Shown here one piece after another: positions 41,276-50,750 of a DNA stretch of 64,000 nt. This DNA comes from Solobacterium sp. (GTDB lineage Bacteria > Bacillota_I > Bacilli_A > Erysipelotrichales > Erysipelotrichaceae), in the NCBI GenBank assembly GCA_017941735.1, contig JAGAVW010000025.1, forward strand, positions 1-64,000, read 5' to 3'. Numbering within the stretch: position 1 is the first letter of the stretch; each line of letters begins with the position of its first letter. The translations under genes were made by a program, and so were the position numbers. Under the pieces are notes generated by a model that was not told the DNA's origin, made no database searches, and was given only the letters and a program-made list of their open reading frames with translations.

Positions 41276-41650
41276 ATGTCAAGAAGTGTTAAAAAAGGTC
41301 CATTCTGTGATGCAAGCTTGATGAAAAAAGTAGAAGCACAAAATGCCGCAAACCGTAAAGAAGTGATTAAGACATGGTCTCGCCGTTCAGTTATTTATCC
41401 AAGCTTTGTAGAACATACATTCGCTGTATACAACGGCAAAGAACATGTGCCAGTCTATGTTACCGAAGATATGGTTGGACATAAACTTGGTGAATTCGTA
41501 TTAACACGTCGCTTTGGTGGACATGGCGACAGCAAAGGAACTACCTCTGGTGGTGGAGGCGGAAATGCCGCTGCACTCGCAGCAGCTAATGCTGCATCAA
41601 GCGCAGCACCTGCTCCAGCAGCTGCACCAGCTGAGGATAAGGAAGCGTAA
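41276..41650 (+). CDS. rpsS: 30S ribosomal protein S19 with Gly/Ala-rich tail
   Basis: 124 aa, where the usual length is about 92. The core is normal: [38 protein letters not shown] (in part: [11 protein letters not shown]) and [16 protein letters not shown]. After about residue 88 comes a tail of roughly 35 residues: a Gly run, then Ala-rich and Ala/Pro-rich sequence ending in acidic residues ([17 protein letters not shown]). S19's C-terminus normally lies near the A-site tRNA and the S13 tail, so a long tail there is notable. Confidence 0.97.
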   Translation: MSRSVKKGPFCDASLMKKVEAQNAANRKEVIKTWSRRSVIYPSFVEHTFAVYNGKEHVPVYVTEDMVGHKLGEFVLTRRFGGHGDSKGTTSGGGGGNAAALAAANAASSAAPAPAAAPAEDKEA

Positions 41651-41664
41651 GGAGGAGAATGAAT

Positions 41665-42000
41665 ATGGATGTAAAAGCTACTGCTAAAACCGTTCGTTGC
41701 ACCCCTCGTAAAGCTCGCTTAGTCTTAGACCTAATTCGTGGCAAGAGTGTAGAAGAAGCACTCGCAATGCTACAATTCATGCCTAACCAAGCAGCTGGCG
41801 CTGTAGCGAAAGTAGTCAAAAGTGCTGCGGCTAACGCAACACACAATCATCAATTAGATGAAACAAAACTCTATGTAAAGAGTTGTTATGCAGACGAAGG
41901 AATCGTCATGAAGAGATGGATGCCTCGCGCAAAAGGTAGTGCATCACAAATTCTAAAGAGAACGAGCCACATTACAGTTGTGGTATCGGATGAGAAGTAA
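41665..42000 (+). CDS. rplV: 50S ribosomal protein L22
   Basis: 111 aa. [25 protein letters not shown] (in part: [13 protein letters not shown]) and the tunnel-lining hairpin [22 protein letters not shown] (in part: [13 protein letters not shown]) identify it. A second ATG at 41659 lies six bases upstream; I prefer 41665 because GGAGG (41651-41655) is then 9 bases away instead of 3. Confidence 0.96.
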   Translation: MDVKATAKTVRCTPRKARLVLDLIRGKSVEEALAMLQFMPNQAAGAVAKVVKSAAANATHNHQLDETKLYVKSCYADEGIVMKRWMPRAKGSASQILKRTSHITVVVSDEK

Positions 42001-42017
42001 GGAGGAAAAGCGAAGCT

Positions 42018-42878
42018 ATGGGACAAAAAGTAAGCCCGATCGGCATGAGAGTTGGCGTTATCCGCGACTGGGAATCCAGATGGTATGCAGAAAAAGCTGA
42101 CTTTGGTGAATTGTTAAATGAAGATGTAAAAGTTCGCGAATTCCTTTCGAAAGAATTGAAAGATGCGTACATCTCTCACATTGAAATTGAACGTACTTCA
42201 AAGAAAGATTTGAAAGTCATTATCCGCTGTTCAAGACCTGGTGCTGCCGTTGGTAAAGATGACAATGGTAAGGACCGTATGGATGTCTTGAAACAAAAGA
42301 TTTCCAAATTGGTTGGCGATAAGAACGTAAAGATTGATGTCGTACAAATCGCAAATCCAGATTTAGATGCAACCTTAGTTGCTCGTAAGATCTGCGAACA
42401 ATTAGAACAACGTCAATCCTTCCGTATTGCGCAAAAGAAAGCCATCCAACAAACTATGCGTTCTGGCGCAAAAGGAATTAAAACTTTAGCGGCTGGTCGT
42501 TTAGGTGGAGCAGAAATTGCTCGTTCTGAAGGTTACTCTCAAGGTGTTGTACCTTTACATACATTGCGTAGTGACATTGACTATGCGTGGGATGAAGCAC
42601 ATACAACGTATGGAAAAATTGGTGTAAAAGTTTGGATCTGCCGTGGCGAAGTATTGCCAGGACAAATGGTCAAAGAACCAGAAGCACCAGCACGTCCAGC
42701 ACGTGACAACCGTCGTGGTGGCAAAAACAACCGTGGCGATCGTAGACCTGGCCGTTCACGTAAAGAAGAAAATGCGGAAGCTCCAGTAGAGGCACAAAAC
42801 GTTGCTGCACCAGTGGAAACACCGGTTGAAGCACCAGTAACCGCCCCAGAAGAAACAACAGAGGGAGGTAACGAATAA
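42018..42878 (+). CDS. rpsC: 30S ribosomal protein S3 with basic-then-acidic tail
   Basis: 286 aa, against about 205-220 for most bacteria. The core has [26 protein letters not shown] (in part: [14 protein letters not shown]), a KH domain, and the [13 protein letters not shown] signature of the mRNA-entry helicase site. From about residue 221 the tail is first Arg/Gly-rich ([17 protein letters not shown]) and then Glu/Pro/Val/Ala-rich. It follows L22 at 17 bases and overlaps rplP by one base. Confidence 0.97.
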   Translation: MGQKVSPIGMRVGVIRDWESRWYAEKADFGELLNEDVKVREFLSKELKDAYISHIEIERTSKKDLKVIIRCSRPGAAVGKDDNGKDRMDVLKQKISKLVGDKNVKIDVVQIANPDLDATLVARKICEQLEQRQSFRIAQKKAIQQTMRSGAKGIKTLAAGRLGGAEIARSEGYSQGVVPLHTLRSDIDYAWDEAHTTYGKIGVKVWICRGEVLPGQMVKEPEAPARPARDNRRGGKNNRGDRRPGRSRKEENAEAPVEAQNVAAPVETPVEAPVTAPEETTEGGNE

Positions 42879-43294
42879 TGTTAATGCCAAAACGTACAAA
42901 ATACAGAAGACCTCATCGTTTGAGTTATGAAGGCCGTGCAAAAGCAGGACGTGAATTAGCGTTCGGTGATTACGGTATCGTAGCAGACGAAGGTGCATAT
43001 ATCAGCAGTAACCAAATCGAAGCTGCACGTATCGCTATGACACGTTATATGGACCGTGGTGGTAAAGTATGGATTAAAATTTTCCCACATTTAGCAAAAA
43101 CAAAGAAACCTCTCGAAGTTCGTATGGGTTCTGGTAAAGGTGCTCCTGATCATTGGGTAGCTGTTGTTCAACCAGGTAGAATCCTATTCGAAATCGCCGG
43201 GGTGAGTGAAGAAGTGGCACGTGAAGCATTGCGCTTAGGCGCGAACAAACTTTGCGTCAAGACCCGCTTTGTAAAAAGGGAAGGCGGTAAGTAA
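42878..43294 (+). CDS. rplP: 50S ribosomal protein L16
   Basis: 138 aa, standard. [14 protein letters not shown] is the family N terminus; [48 protein letters not shown] (in part: [17 protein letters not shown]) and [14 protein letters not shown] follow. It contacts the A-site tRNA elbow region. The start codon shares a base with the S3 stop. Confidence 0.98.
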   Translation: MLMPKRTKYRRPHRLSYEGRAKAGRELAFGDYGIVADEGAYISSNQIEAARIAMTRYMDRGGKVWIKIFPHLAKTKKPLEVRMGSGKGAPDHWVAVVQPGRILFEIAGVSEEVAREALRLGANKLCVKTRFVKREGGK

Positions 43295-43296
43295 TC

Positions 43297-43491
43297 ATGA
43301 ACGTAAAAGAAATTAGAGATATGAGCAACGAAGAACTTGCAAAAGAAATCGATGCGCTCAAAGAAGAACTATATGGATTACGTTTCCAACAAGCTACAGG
43401 CGGATTGGAAAACCCAGCCCATATGAAAGATGTTCGTAAAACAATCGCACGTATTAAAACCGTGATGACAGAACGTGCAAAAGGTGAGTAA
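43297..43491 (+). CDS. rpmC: 50S ribosomal protein L29
   Basis: 64 aa helical hairpin near the tunnel exit. [31 protein letters not shown] (in part: [15 protein letters not shown]) matches the family. It starts 2 bases after rplP. The usual L16-L29-S17 order is kept. Confidence 0.96.
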   Translation: MNVKEIRDMSNEELAKEIDALKEELYGLRFQQATGGLENPAHMKDVRKTIARIKTVMTERAKGE

Positions 43492-43505
43492 AGGAGGACA
43501 AAGTC

Positions 43506-43766
43506 ATGGAAAGAAATAATCGTAAAGTATTGCGTGGCGTTGTCGTATCCGACAAGATGGACAAAACCATTGTTGTCCAAATCGAAACCACGAAGAGTCA
43601 TCCATTATACGGAAGACGTGTAAAGTATTCCAATAAATTCAAAGCACACGATGCAAACAACGAAGCACATGTTGGCGATACGGTCGAAATCATGGAGACG
43701 AGACCACTATCCAAAGACAAACACTTCCGTCTTGTACGTGTCGTTGAAAAAGCAGTAATTCTATAA
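43506..43766 (+). CDS. rpsQ: 30S ribosomal protein S17
   Basis: 86 aa OB-fold protein binding 16S rRNA early in assembly. [26 protein letters not shown]-like [32 protein letters not shown] (in part: [17 protein letters not shown]) are diagnostic. RBS AAGGAGG. Confidence 0.97.
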   Translation: MERNNRKVLRGVVVSDKMDKTIVVQIETTKSHPLYGRRVKYSNKFKAHDANNEAHVGDTVEIMETRPLSKDKHFRLVRVVEKAVIL

Positions 43767-43785
43767 ACACTGGGAGGAGAAAGCA

Positions 43786-44154
43786 ATGATTCAAAATGAA
43801 AGTAGATTGAAAGTCGCTGATAACACCGGTGCAAAAGAGTTATTGGTGATTCGCTGCTTGGGCGGTAGTCGCCGTCGGTCAGCAAACATTGGCGATGTTG
43901 TAGTATGCACAGTGAAATCTGCAATTCCAAATGGATCTGTGAAACAAGGACAAGTCGTTAAATGTGTAATCGTACGTAGCGTTTATGGCTTACGTCGTGA
44001 CAACGGTAGTTATATTAAATTTGATGAAAACGCAGCTGTTATCATCAAAGATGATATGACACCACAAGGTACACGTATTTTTGGACCGGTCGCAAGAGAA
44101 CTTCGTGATAAAGGTTACATGAAGATTGTCTCCTTAGCACCGGAAGTATTATAG
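43786..44154 (+). CDS. rplN: 50S ribosomal protein L14
   Basis: 122 aa, standard length, opening the spc-type part of the cluster. [27 protein letters not shown] (in part: [14 protein letters not shown]) and [28 protein letters not shown] (in part: [13 protein letters not shown]) are family signatures. Contacts 16S rRNA bridge B8. RBS GGGAGGAG. Confidence 0.98.
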   Translation: MIQNESRLKVADNTGAKELLVIRCLGGSRRRSANIGDVVVCTVKSAIPNGSVKQGQVVKCVIVRSVYGLRRDNGSYIKFDENAAVIIKDDMTPQGTRIFGPVARELRDKGYMKIVSLAPEVL

Positions 44155-44165
44155 GAGGTCGCAAG

Positions 44166-44489
44166 ATGAAGATTAAAACAGGTGATACAGTAAAAGTCAT
44201 TAGTGGCCACTATAAAGGAACAACAGGCGAAGTAAAAGCGGTTAGTCCTAAGAAACATAAGATTATTGTGGAAGGTGTCAACATTGTCAAACAATCTCTT
44301 AAGCCTACACAGGCTAATCCAGATGGTGGCATTGTGGAACGTGAAGCAGCAATCGATATCAGCAACGTCATGTTGTATGACAGCAAAGCAAAGAAAGCTG
44401 GTCGTGTTGGATTCTCAACTGGTAAAAAAGGTGAGAAAGTTCGTATCAACAAAGGAACTGGCAAAGAAGTCAAGGAGGCTAAGAAATAA
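44166..44489 (+). CDS. rplX: 50S ribosomal protein L24
   Basis: 107 aa. A KOW motif ([21 protein letters not shown], in part: [13 protein letters not shown]) and [20 protein letters not shown] (in part: [13 protein letters not shown]) identify it. Initiates 50S assembly. It overlaps rplE by one base. Confidence 0.97.
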   Translation: MKIKTGDTVKVISGHYKGTTGEVKAVSPKKHKIIVEGVNIVKQSLKPTQANPDGGIVEREAAIDISNVMLYDSKAKKAGRVGFSTGKKGEKVRINKGTGKEVKEAKK

Positions 44490-45037
44490 TGAACCGTTTG
44501 GAAGAAAAATACAAAGAAACGATCAAGCCTGCCTTGATTAAGGAGTTTGGTTACACAAGTTCAATGGAAGCTCCAAAGCTTGAAAAAGTAGTCATTAACT
44601 TCGGTGTTGGAGATGCGATTACCAATCCAAAATTATTGGAAGAAGCAGTCTCTGAATTAACACAAATCTCTGGTCAAAAACCAGTTATCACAAAAGCGAA
44701 GAAATCCATTGCGAACTTCAAATTACGTGAAGGCATGGCAATCGGATGTAAAGTTACACTTCGTGGAACACGTATGTATGACTTCCTCGACAAGTTGATC
44801 AACGTGTCATTACCACGTGTGCGTGACTTCCATGGTGTTTCTGGGACCGCATTTGATGGTCGTGGAAATTACACCTTAGGTGTTCGTGAACAATTGATTT
44901 TCCCAGAAATCAACTTCGATAAAGTTGGGAAAATCCGTGGTATGGATATTGTCATCGTTACAAGTGCGAAGACAAACAAAGAAGCATATGCATTACTAGA
45001 ACAATTAGGAATGCCATTTGCGAAAGTAGGAGGTTAA
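44489..45037 (+). CDS. rplE: 50S ribosomal protein L5
   Basis: 182 aa, standard. Binds 5S rRNA and P-site t[39 protein letters not shown] (in part: [19 protein letters not shown]) and [29 protein letters not shown] (in part: [15 protein letters not shown]) are present. The start codon overlaps the L24 stop. Confidence 0.98.
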   Translation: MNRLEEKYKETIKPALIKEFGYTSSMEAPKLEKVVINFGVGDAITNPKLLEEAVSELTQISGQKPVITKAKKSIANFKLREGMAIGCKVTLRGTRMYDFLDKLINVSLPRVRDFHGVSGTAFDGRGNYTLGVREQLIFPEINFDKVGKIRGMDIVIVTSAKTNKEAYALLEQLGMPFAKVGG

Positions 45038-45042
45038 GAATT

Positions 45043-45228
45043 ATGGCAAAAACATCTTTGAAAATTAAACAGAGCCGTCCTGCTAAATTCTCCACTAGAG
45101 AATACACACGTTGTGAACGTTGTGGACGTCCACATTCTGTCTTAAAGAAATATAAATTATGTCGTATTTGTTTCAGAGAATTGGCATACAAAGGCCAAAT
45201 CCCTGGAGTAAAGAAGGCTAGTTGGTAA
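45043..45228 (+). CDS. rpsN: 30S ribosomal protein S14, zinc type (type Z)
   Basis: 61 aa with CERC and CRIC, four Cys that bind zinc; the short zinc form is typical of Bacillota. [12 protein letters not shown] at the start and the family ending GVKKASW are intact. RBS GTAGGAGG overlaps the end of rplE. Confidence 0.97.
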   Translation: MAKTSLKIKQSRPAKFSTREYTRCERCGRPHSVLKKYKLCRICFRELAYKGQIPGVKKASW

Positions 45229-45244
45229 AGGAGGAACACGAGAT

Positions 45245-45646
45245 ATGAATATGACAGATCCTATCGCCGATATGCTGACAAGAATTCGTAATGGCGTACA
45301 GGCTAACATGGAAACCGTCGATGTGGTTCCGGTATCAAAGGTTAAGACAGAAATTGCTCGAATCCTTAAAGAAGAAGGATACATCGAAAAATATGCAATC
45401 ACAGGAGAAGGCATTGAAAAGAAAATGACGGTCACATTGAAATATGGACCAAACAAAGAAAAAGTCATTTCTGGAATCAAGCGTATCTCCAAACCAGGAC
45501 TTCGCGTTTATGCAAAACAAAACGCAATTCCAAAAGTCTTGAATGGGTTAGGCGTTGCCATCATTTCCACAAGCCAGGGTATGATGACAGATAAAGACGC
45601 ACGCAAGAAACATGCAGGCGGCGAAGTCGTTGCCTACATCTGGTAA
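45245..45646 (+). CDS. rpsH: 30S ribosomal protein S8
   Basis: 133 aa. [15 protein letters not shown] near the start, [39 protein letters not shown] (in part: [17 protein letters not shown]) and the ending GGEVVAYIW are family signatures. In E. coli it represses the spc operon. I use the ATG at 45245, 10 bases after GGAGG; ATG 45251 is the alternative. Confidence 0.97.
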   Translation: MNMTDPIADMLTRIRNGVQANMETVDVVPVSKVKTEIARILKEEGYIEKYAITGEGIEKKMTVTLKYGPNKEKVISGIKRISKPGLRVYAKQNAIPKVLNGLGVAIISTSQGMMTDKDARKKHAGGEVVAYIW

Positions 45647-45664
45647 TAAGGAAAGGAAAAGAAA

Positions 45665-46213
45665 ATGTCACGTATCGGAAATAAAGCGATTACCGTTCCT
45701 GCCGGTGTTGAAATTGAAATCACCGAAGGGAATGAGGTGACGGTAAAAGGTCCTAAGGGAACGCTAACAAGAAAGTTTTCCCCACTCATTGGAATTGAGA
45801 ACAAGGACGGAATTATCACAGTCACCCGTCCGAATGAGGAAAAACACACAAAACAACTTCACGGCACAACACGTGCCCTACTCAACAGTATGATCACAGG
45901 TTGCCACGAAGGCTTCACCAAAACACTTGAGATTGTCGGTATTGGTTACCGTGCATCCATTCAAGGAAAGAAGCTAACGATGGGTCTAGGCTTCTCGCAT
46001 CCAGTTGAATTCGAGATTCCAAGTGATCTCACTGTAGAAACACCAGATCAAAACACAATCAACGTTACAGGGATTGATAAACAACGTGTCGGCGAATTTG
46101 CCGCAAACGTACGCGCAGCTAAGAAACCAGAACCTTATGGAGGAAAAGGTGTTCGCTACAAGGGTGAACATGTCCGTCGTAAGGAAGGTAAGACAGCAGC
46201 TGCTAAGAAATAG
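45665..46213 (+). CDS. rplF: 50S ribosomal protein L6
   Basis: 182 aa. [31 protein letters not shown] and the C-terminal signature [24 protein letters not shown] (in part: [20 protein letters not shown]) are standard. It binds near the sarcin-ricin loop. RBS GGAAAGG. Confidence 0.98.
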   Translation: MSRIGNKAITVPAGVEIEITEGNEVTVKGPKGTLTRKFSPLIGIENKDGIITVTRPNEEKHTKQLHGTTRALLNSMITGCHEGFTKTLEIVGIGYRASIQGKKLTMGLGFSHPVEFEIPSDLTVETPDQNTINVTGIDKQRVGEFAANVRAAKKPEPYGGKGVRYKGEHVRRKEGKTAAAKK

Positions 46214-46227
46214 GAAAGGAGTATACA

Positions 46228-46584
46228 ATGCTTAAGAAAACAAAGAAAAATGAAGAGCGTTTACGCAGACATGCACGTGTCCGTCGTATTGTCAGCGGTA
46301 CTCCTGAGTGCCCTAGATTGAATGTGTTCCGTTCAAACAAGCATATCTATGCGCAAGTCATTGACGACTCCACAGGAAAAACCTTGTGTGCTTCTAGCTC
46401 TGAACTATTGAAACTTGAAAATGGTGGAAATATTGAAGCAGCGAAGAAAGTCGGCGAAGACATCGCAAAGAGATGTAAAGACGCTAAGATTGAATCTGTA
46501 AAGTTCGACCGTGGCGGTTATGTATATCACGGTAGAGTCCAAGCCCTTGCGGATGCCGCAAGAGAAGGCGGACTGAAGTTCTAA
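46228..46584 (+). CDS. rplR: 50S ribosomal protein L18
   Basis: 118 aa; 5S rRNA binding protein. [37 protein letters not shown] (in part: [18 protein letters not shown]) and [24 protein letters not shown] (in part: [18 protein letters not shown]) are diagnostic. RBS GAAAGGAG. Confidence 0.98.
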   Translation: MLKKTKKNEERLRRHARVRRIVSGTPECPRLNVFRSNKHIYAQVIDDSTGKTLCASSSELLKLENGGNIEAAKKVGEDIAKRCKDAKIESVKFDRGGYVYHGRVQALADAAREGGLKF

Positions 46585-46600
46585 GAAAGGAGAGTACATT

Positions 46601-47119
46601 ATGGCAGAACGTAAACCATTTAGAAAACCACGTGAACCAAAAGAGTTCGATGATGTTGTAGTCTCCATTAACCGTGTTAGTAAAACTGTTAAAGGTGGAC
46701 GTAGAATGAGATTCAGTGCCCTTGTTGTTGTAGGAGATCATAAAGGTCGTGTAGGCTTTGGTCTTGGTAAAGCAGCAGAAGTACCTGATGCAATCAAGAA
46801 AGCAACCGAAGCTGCAAACAAGAATGTATTCCGTGTACAACTTGTTGAAGACAACCGTACCGTTCCACATGCAGCACAAGGTAAGCATGGTGCAGCAAAT
46901 GTCTTCTTGAAACCAGCTGCTCCTGGTACTGGAGTTATCGCTGGTGGTGCAGTTCGTTCTATTTTGGAACTTGCTGGCATTAGTGATGTGTTATCGAAAG
47001 TTATCGGTAGCCGTACACCAGTTAACGTTGTACAAGCTACATGCAAAGCACTTCAAAGTATGAGAACAGTAGAAGACGTTGCAAAAACACGCGAAAAGAA
47101 AGTCGCAGAAATTCGATAA
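46601..47119 (+). CDS. rpsE: 30S ribosomal protein S5
   Basis: 172 aa. [42 protein letters not shown] (in part: [17 protein letters not shown]) and [23 protein letters not shown] (in part: [18 protein letters not shown]) identify it; central to decoding accuracy. In Bacillus rpmD (L30) follows; here only 12 bases separate it from rplO, so L30 is missing at this site. Confidence 0.98.
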   Translation: MAERKPFRKPREPKEFDDVVVSINRVSKTVKGGRRMRFSALVVVGDHKGRVGFGLGKAAEVPDAIKKATEAANKNVFRVQLVEDNRTVPHAAQGKHGAANVFLKPAAPGTGVIAGGAVRSILELAGISDVLSKVIGSRTPVNVVQATCKALQSMRTVEDVAKTREKKVAEIR

Positions 47120-47131
47120 GGAGGAGCGAAC

Positions 47132-47572
47132 ATGAAGTTAAATGAACTAAAAGCAAACGATGGCGCGCGCTTCACATCGAAACGACTTGGTCGTGGCCAA
47201 GGTTCCGGTCAAGGTAAGACAGCTGGAAAAGGTCACAAAGGACAAAACGCGCGTAGCGGTGGCGGTGTCGCAATTGGGTTCGAAGGTGGACAAACACCTC
47301 TCTATAAGAGAATCCCAATGCGTGGATTTACAAACCGTAATCGTAAAGAATACGCTATCGTAAACGTAAAAGACTTGAACAAATTTGAGGATGGGGTTGT
47401 TGTAAACTTCGAATCCTTAAAGGCAGCAGGTCTTGTGAAAAAACCTTTAGATGGACTAAAGATTTTGGGAAATGGAAAACTTGAAAAGAAACTCACTGTT
47501 CAAGCTAACAAATTTACGAAATCCGCAGAAAAAGCCATTGTAGAAGCAGGCGGAACAGCAGAGGTGCTGTAA
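47132..47572 (+). CDS. rplO: 50S ribosomal protein L15
   Basis: 146 aa. The Gly/Arg/Lys-rich start [29 protein letters not shown] (in part: [20 protein letters not shown]) and [17 protein letters not shown] (in part) are typical. It follows S5 without rpmD and ends one base before secY. Confidence 0.98.
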   Translation: MKLNELKANDGARFTSKRLGRGQGSGQGKTAGKGHKGQNARSGGGVAIGFEGGQTPLYKRIPMRGFTNRNRKEYAIVNVKDLNKFEDGVVVNFESLKAAGLVKKPLDGLKILGNGKLEKKLTVQANKFTKSAEKAIVEAGGTAEVL

Positions 47573-47573
47573 T

Positions 47574-48854
47574 ATGTTACGCACTTTCGCCAGTTTCTTT
47601 AAGAATAAAGAGATTCGTAACAAGATTCTCTTTACCTTGGCGATGTTACTTATCTATCGCATCGGTGCATCCATTCCTGTTCCAGGTATTAACACCGAAG
47701 CATTAGCAGCACAAATCGCTGACAACTCCATCCTCAGCATGATGAACATGCTGGGTGGTGGCGCCTTCGAGCGTATGTCCGTATTTGCGATGGGTGTTGG
47801 GCCATACATTACCGCAAGTATTATCATCCAGCTTCTCAGTATGGATGTCATCCCTGCGTTAACCGAAATGGCGAAGTCTGGACAAACTGGCCGGACGAAA
47901 ATGGATAAGATTACCCGTTACCTTGGCGTTGTGCTTGCCTTTGTACAAGCCGCAAGCTTGGTATATGGATTTGATCGCCAATATGCAATATTGGAAAGTT
48001 CAAAACTCTCAACCTACTTGTTTGTTGCGACGGTCTTGACGGCTGGAACCATGTTCCTCTTATGGATTGGGGATCGCATCAGCTTGAAGGGTGTAGGAAA
48101 CGGTATCTCCATGATTATCTTTGCGGGTATCGTATCAAATATGCCAGCGAGTTTTGCGCAAGTATTCAATATTGAAGTTGCCGGTGCTGCAAATGGTGCG
48201 GCATTCAGTGGTGTATTAAGATTCTTACTTTATTGTGTATTGTATCTTGTCATTATTGTGGGAGTTATCATTATGCAACTTGCACAAAGAAAGATACCAA
48301 TCCAATATACCTCGAGTTCGAATACAAGAGGAAACGATATTACCTACTTGCCATTTAAGATTAACTCTGCAAGCGTAATTCCTGTCATCTTTGCTTCCGC
48401 AATCATGACAGCCCCACAAATCATCTTGAGTTTCATAAACGCAGATGCATATCGTACGGTCAGTAACTTCTTAAGTTTACAAAGACCAGTGGGCTTAATT
48501 ATCTATGCAGTATTAACCTTCTTGTTTACCTTCTTCTATACCGACTTACAAGTCGATCCAGAAAAGGTAGCAGAGAATTTAGGTAAGAGTGGCGCTTATA
48601 TCCCAGGCATTCGTCCTGGCACTGAAACAAAGACGTATTTGAAGAAAGTCATTCATCGAATTACGGTCTTAGGTGCAACGGCATTAACTATCGTAGCAGT
48701 ATTACCATACTTGTTACCAATGTTAAATATCTTGCCCGCAAGCACTGCTTTAGGTGGAACCGGTATTATTATCGTAGTTGGTGTTGCGATGGAAACAGTC
48801 TCGCAATTAAAGGGACAACTAACACAGAAACAGTATCACGGTTTCCTAAAATAG
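47574..48854 (+). CDS. secY: Preprotein translocase subunit SecY
   Basis: 426 aa, ten membrane helices; the channel of the Sec translocon. Visible: KILFTLAMLLIYRIGASIPVPGI (in part: LLIYRIGASIPVPGI), the plug region, GNGISMIIFAGIVSNMP and GIRPGTETKTYL, a cytosolic loop contacting SecA. SecE is encoded at 13.25 kb. It starts one base after the rplO stop. Confidence 0.98.
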   Translation: MLRTFASFFKNKEIRNKILFTLAMLLIYRIGASIPVPGINTEALAAQIADNSILSMMNMLGGGAFERMSVFAMGVGPYITASIIIQLLSMDVIPALTEMAKSGQTGRTKMDKITRYLGVVLAFVQAASLVYGFDRQYAILESSKLSTYLFVATVLTAGTMFLLWIGDRISLKGVGNGISMIIFAGIVSNMPASFAQVFNIEVAGAANGAAFSGVLRFLLYCVLYLVIIVGVIIMQLAQRKIPIQYTSSSNTRGNDITYLPFKINSASVIPVIFASAIMTAPQIILSFINADAYRTVSNFLSLQRPVGLIIYAVLTFLFTFFYTDLQVDPEKVAENLGKSGAYIPGIRPGTETKTYLKKVIHRITVLGATALTIVAVLPYLLPMLNILPASTALGGTGIIIVVGVAMETVSQLKGQLTQKQYHGFLK

Positions 48855-48864
48855 GAGGAGCGAT

Positions 48865-49515
48865 ATGAATATTCTGATTATGGGTCCAGCAGGGTCTGGA
48901 AAAGGTACAATGTCGGAACGTATCATTGATGCGTATGACATTCCTCACATTTCGACAGGCGATATGCTTAGAGAAAATGTACGCAACAACACCGAATTAG
49001 GACAAGAGGCAAAGTCTTATATGGAGGCTGGAAAGCTTGTTCCTGATGAAGTTATCAACGCAATGGTTGAGAAGAGACTTCTTGAACCAGATTGTCAAAA
49101 AGGATACTTATTAGATGGTTTCCCAAGAACTTTAGTGCAAGCACAAGCATTTAGTGAAATTGCTGAAAAGATTGGAAAACCAATCGAAACTGTAATCGCG
49201 TTAGAAGTTCCAATGGAAGTTCTTGAAAAACGCATTACTGGTCGTCGTGTTTGTTCCGAATGTGGTGCCATTTACCACATTGAAGGACATCCTACAAAAG
49301 TAGAAGGTGTGTGTGATGTTTGCGGTGGCGCAGTTGTGCAACGTAAAGATGACACCATCGAACAATTGAAGGTCCGTATGGAAGAATACGAAAATAGCAC
49401 AAAACCAGTAATTGATTATTACGGTGAGAAAGGCCTCGTGCATACGATTGACGCTTCACGGAATCGTGAAATCGTCTTTGCAGAGGTACAGGAGGCTTTA
49501 GGAGAGGTTGCGTAA
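48865..49515 (+). CDS. adk: Adenylate kinase (zinc-lid type)
   Basis: Interconverts ATP + AMP and 2 ADP. 216 aa. P-loop GPAGSGKGT at residues 7-15, STGDMLR for AMP binding, DGFPRT, and a long lid with four Cys (CSEC and CDVC) for structural zinc, typical of Gram-positive enzymes. In Bacillus map sits between adk and infA; here infA comes next, after a hairpin-containing spacer. RBS TAGGAGGAG. Confidence 0.98.
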   Translation: MNILIMGPAGSGKGTMSERIIDAYDIPHISTGDMLRENVRNNTELGQEAKSYMEAGKLVPDEVINAMVEKRLLEPDCQKGYLLDGFPRTLVQAQAFSEIAEKIGKPIETVIALEVPMEVLEKRITGRRVCSECGAIYHIEGHPTKVEGVCDVCGGAVVQRKDDTIEQLKVRMEEYENSTKPVIDYYGEKGLVHTIDASRNREIVFAEVQEALGEVA

Positions 49516-49560
49516 ACTGGTGCGAGTTTCTCGCACCAGGCGTAAACCTGGAAAGAGAGA
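49516..49560 (+). promoter_or_regulatory. Competing hairpins between adk and infA
   Basis: Perfect stem CTGGTGCGAG (49517-49526) / CTCGCACCAG (49530-49539), loop TTT. CCAGG (49536-49540) can instead pair with CCTGG (49547-49551), so the two structures exclude each other. GCGTAAACTGG (49511-49520) and GCGTAAACCTGG (49540-49551) are near repeats. No T-run, so not a simple terminator. Confidence 0.6.
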
Positions 49561-49564
49561 TTGA

Positions 49565-49783
49565 ATGGGAAAACAGGACGTCATTGAAATGGATGGCATC
49601 GTGGAGGATACTCTCCCTAACGCCAACTTCAAGGTGAAACTTCAGAATGGAATGGAGATTCGTGCTCACGTTGCTGGTAAAATCCGTATGAATTACATTC
49701 GCATTTTACCAGGCGATCGGGTCACCGTCGAAATTTCACCTTATGATTTAACACGTGGGCGCATAACATATCGGCATAAATAA
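49565..49783 (+). CDS. infA: Translation initiation factor IF-1
   Basis: 72 aa OB-fold protein that sits in the A site of the 30S subunit during initiation. [28 protein letters not shown] (in part: [14 protein letters not shown]), [27 protein letters not shown] (in part: [16 protein letters not shown]) are canonical. A second, diverged IF-1-like gene lies at 60.06 kb. RBS AAAGAGAG is modest. Confidence 0.98.
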   Translation: MGKQDVIEMDGIVEDTLPNANFKVKLQNGMEIRAHVAGKIRMNYIRILPGDRVTVEISPYDLTRGRITYRHK

Positions 49784-49816
49784 TGCCCGAAGGACTTGAG
49801 TCCAGGAGGAAGAATT

Positions 49817-49930
49817 ATGAAAGTAAGACCATCAGTAAAACCGATTTGTGACAAATGCAGGATTATTAAGCGCAAAGGCGTAGTTATGGTTATTTGCGAG
49901 AATCCAAAGCATAAACAAAGACAAGGTTAA
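49817..49930 (+). CDS. rpmJ: 50S ribosomal protein L36 (zinc form)
   Basis: 37 aa: starts [14 protein letters not shown] and ends KHKQRQG. The zinc ligands Cys11, Cys14, Cys27 and His32 are all present. RBS CAGGAGGAAG. Found between infA and rpsM, as in Bacillus. Confidence 0.97.
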   Translation: MKVRPSVKPICDKCRIIKRKGVVMVICENPKHKQRQG

Positions 49931-49950
49931 GAAAAAGGAGAAAGAGACAT

Positions 49951-50316
49951 ATGGCACGTATAGCTGGTGTGGATATTCCTTCGAATAAGCGAATTGTAAT
50001 ATCCCTAACCTATATTTACGGAATCGGTCCAACAACTGCGAAGAAGATTCTTGCGGAATGTGGAATCGATGAAAACATTCGTACACGTGATTTGACGGAT
50101 GAGCAAGAAACAGCAATTCGTCAAAAAGTAGACGAAATCAAAACAGAAGGTGATTTGCGTCGTGAACGTGCACTGAACATTAAGCGTTTAATGGAAATTG
50201 GTTGTTACCGTGGAATCCGTCACAGACGTCAATTGCCTGTGCATGGACAACGTACAAGAACCAATGCACGTACACGTAAAGGACCACGTCGTACCGTGGC
50301 GAACAAGAAGAAATAA
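49951..50316 (+). CDS. rpsM: 30S ribosomal protein S13
   Basis: 121 aa. [26 protein letters not shown] (in part: [14 protein letters not shown]) and [29 protein letters not shown] (in part: [20 protein letters not shown]) are standard. Contacts the large subunit at bridge B1 and, via its tail, the P-site tRNA. RBS AAAGGAG. Confidence 0.98.
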   Translation: MARIAGVDIPSNKRIVISLTYIYGIGPTTAKKILAECGIDENIRTRDLTDEQETAIRQKVDEIKTEGDLRRERALNIKRLMEIGCYRGIRHRRQLPVHGQRTRTNARTRKGPRRTVANKKK

Positions 50317-50332
50317 CGGGAGGATCTAAATC

Positions 50333-50728
50333 ATGGCAGATAATAGAAAAAAGACCGGCCGTAAGAAGAAAGTTAGACGTAATGTGGCCAAGGGTGTTGC
50401 ACACATCCATTCCACATTCAACAATACGATCGTAACAATTACCGATGAGGCTGGAAATGCAATTGCTTGGAGTTCTGCTGGAGCTTTAGGTTATAAAGGT
50501 TCCCGTAAGAGTACTCCTTATGTAGCACAACTATGTGCAGAAGCTGCAGCAAAAGCAGCTGTAACACAAGGCGTGAAAACGGTTGAAGTAAATGTCAAAG
50601 GCCCAGGCCCAGGACGTGAAGCTGCCGTTCGTTCCTTACAAGTTGCAGGACTTGAAATCACAGCAATCAATGATGTGACGCCAATTCCTCACAACGGATG
50701 CCGTCCACCAAAGAGACCACGTGGATAA
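50333..50728 (+). CDS. rpsK: 30S ribosomal protein S11
   Basis: 131 aa. [26 protein letters not shown]-like [14 protein letters not shown], and [19 protein letters not shown] (in part: [15 protein letters not shown]) identify it; it lines the platform near the E site. It is followed by rpoA after 22 bases. Confidence 0.98.
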   Translation: MADNRKKTGRKKKVRRNVAKGVAHIHSTFNNTIVTITDEAGNAIAWSSAGALGYKGSRKSTPYVAQLCAEAAAKAAVTQGVKTVEVNVKGPGPGREAAVRSLQVAGLEITAINDVTPIPHNGCRPPKRPRG

Positions 50729-50750
50729 AGATATTACAGGAGGAAATAGC

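Noticed and set aside
49817-49930. Possible fusion or missing stop between rpmJ and rpsM
   Set aside because: rpmJ ends normally at 49930 with a 20-base gap and its own downstream RBS for rpsM.
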